Below are positions 63,101 to 64,000 of a stretch of 64,000 bases of DNA, piece by piece. A program made the position numbers and the translations under genes. The stretch comes from Polytrichum commune. Lineage: Eukaryota; Streptophyta; Polytrichopsida; Polytrichales; Polytrichaceae. Under the pieces are notes generated by a model, which was not told where the DNA came from, did not search any database, and worked only from the letters and a program-made list of their open reading frames with translations. Position 1 is the stretch's first letter. Every line of letters starts with the position of its first letter. The stretch covers positions 55,914,429 to 55,978,428 of the forward strand of contig OX485804.1 of NCBI GenBank assembly GCA_950295325.1. The letters run 5' to 3'.

Positions 63101-63240
63101 AGATCCAGACCCACAAATTCAACAGGAAAAACTGTGCACTTTTTTGCTATGGTGACATTGGGATCCGGAGCGCTGACAATTGCATTCTCCGTGATGTGCT
63201 TGGTCTTGTTGAACCACCACATACTCGTCTCATTCAAGAC
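60178..63240 (-). CDS. PUR7: SAICAR synthetase (phosphoribosylaminoimidazole-succinocarboxamide synthase), C-terminal part
   Basis: Catalyses the ATP-dependent joining of CAIR and aspartate to SAICAR in de novo purine synthesis; in plants the enzyme works in plastids. Exons in the window (minus): 63240-63111, 62954-62862, 62510-62422, 61865-61785, 61667-61578, 61278-61189, 61032-60982, 60764-60718, 60467-60410, 60237-60178. Phases agree and give the last 262 residues. Both family signatures are seen: FPVEFVVRGYMTGSTSTSLW, and LLLVDTKYEFG. Other conserved pieces are NIMTPTTKAADHD, TIVLIDEVHTPDSSRYW and ISRNVQHAL near the end. The N-terminal part, with the transit peptide and ATP-binding Lys region, is not found between 63241 and 64000, so the preceding intron exceeds 760 bp and the gene runs out of the window. 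Confidence 0.94.
62240..62380. repeat. Fragment related to MITE family 2 in a PUR7 intron
   Basis: Contains GAGGTGGGCTTGATGG, ATCTGGTAAACCATG and GGGACTCCATGTAGGTTTTTC, matching in order the centre-right part of the element at 33894-34495 (GAGGTGGGTCTGACG, CCGGTAGACCATG, GGACTCCATGTAGACTTTTC). Outer ends are absent. Confidence 0.55.
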
Positions 63241-64000
63241 CTGTGTAACATACAAATGTACATATCCTTGTAAGTATCGATGCTCAAACAACACTTAAAG
63301 GCGACTCAGTATATCATCAAATTAAAATCAAGAGAGCTAATTGATCCAAAGATTTTAGAGTTATAACTCAATAAATAGCAATAAAGAAGAAGCAAACGTA
63401 AATTAGAATCAATAGAAGGAAAATAAAATAAAAGTCACACATGCGGCAATAGCCAAATAGTGGCAAGGCACTTGCCCAGGATCCCCACTGACTTCCATCA
63501 GTTCCTGACAGTGGATCCTTCTTTTGAGTTTCTGCTACATCTCTAAAGGTAGCAAGAAGACCAAAGAAAATTGTCATACAGCATGCATACCATTCTTAAG
63601 CATACCATTTCCATTCTAGCTTCAAGAATAATTTTTCTGTAGTCACGGTCCATATACAAAGATTCAATTGAAGTGCATCCCAAATGGAATCAGGATATTC
63701 TGAAAATTATTCCATGTGCAACGGAACCTAAATAGGCCACTTAAGAATATTACATGTGTAGTAAGACCTCAAATTCGACATAAGGAAAGCATGAGAGAGA
63801 AGACAAAAGCCAAATGTTTTGATAAAAAAACCTATTTTTGCTACATACAAATGATACACAAGAACAAATTCACTGTAAGTAAGCTGCAATAGATGAGTAG
63901 ACACTCAATCCAGATGTTGAATGCCAATCATTATTCTTGAGAAAATTGGAAATACATGCCATCGTTTCAGGGTTTAGGGTTTAAGACGCTTGACCTGACC
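63241..64000. other. Upstream intron of PUR7 to window end
   Basis: No further PUR7 exon is recognised. A short plausible open piece on the minus strand (63577-63368) has no similarity to the missing enzyme region. Two TTTAGGG units lie at 63969-63982. Confidence 0.45.

Noticed and set aside
63368-63577. Possible upstream PUR7 exon
   Set aside because: The peptide has no similarity to the expected SAICAR synthetase N-terminal region and no clean phase to the exon at 63240.

Overview
The window looks like a nuclear segment of a land plant. Genes are split by GT-AG introns, short TTTAGGG telomere-type motifs are present, and the gene set is plant-like (a SAWADEE homeodomain protein, a plant-type multi-pass M28 metallopeptidase). 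One gene is an IFT38/CLUAP1 orthologue, a ciliary protein. A plant with intraflagellar transport must make flagellate sperm, so I infer a seed-free plant (bryophyte, lycophyte or fern), with cycad or Ginkgo as less likely options. No species is claimed.

Layout: (1) about 1-7.2 kb, + strand: a decayed but nearly full-length non-LTR retrotransposon with an unusual order of modules: an N-terminal 2A ribosome-skipping motif, an APE-type endonuclease, reverse transcriptase, a possible PCIF1-like methyltransferase module, RNase H, and a C-terminal restriction-like endonuclease (CCHC-RHN-RPD-E-K). A tRNA-like SINE head and a (TATC)n tract follow. (2) 9.46-16.6 kb, - strand: IFT38/CLUAP1. (3) 19.74-28.5 kb, - strand: ERMP1-like M28 peptidase, with a tandem array of about 320 bp units in intron 1. 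(4) 28.5-37.7 kb: intergenic, dominated by several MITE families, one nested inside another. (5) 39.9-42.3 kb, + strand: a RING-H2 E3 ligase gene. (6) 43.6-44.85 kb, - strand: a second, more decayed relative of the 5' retrotransposon. (7) 46.16-50.92 kb, + strand: SHH-type SAWADEE homeodomain gene. (8) 54.5-59.45 kb, + strand: SGT (SGTA-like) co-chaperone. (9) 60.18-63.24 kb and beyond, - strand: SAICAR synthetase (PUR7), whose 5' exons lie outside the window.

The genes are unrelated housekeeping, chromatin and ciliary functions, as expected for a plant chromosome; there is no operon logic. I rebuilt the six gene models by hand by matching splice-site phase from exon to exon. The five models whose start and stop are set stay in frame throughout, and the PUR7 part does so as far as the window allows. 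The most interesting object is the 5' retrotransposon, together with its second copy at 44 kb, which keeps the same zinc-finger and RHN spacing.
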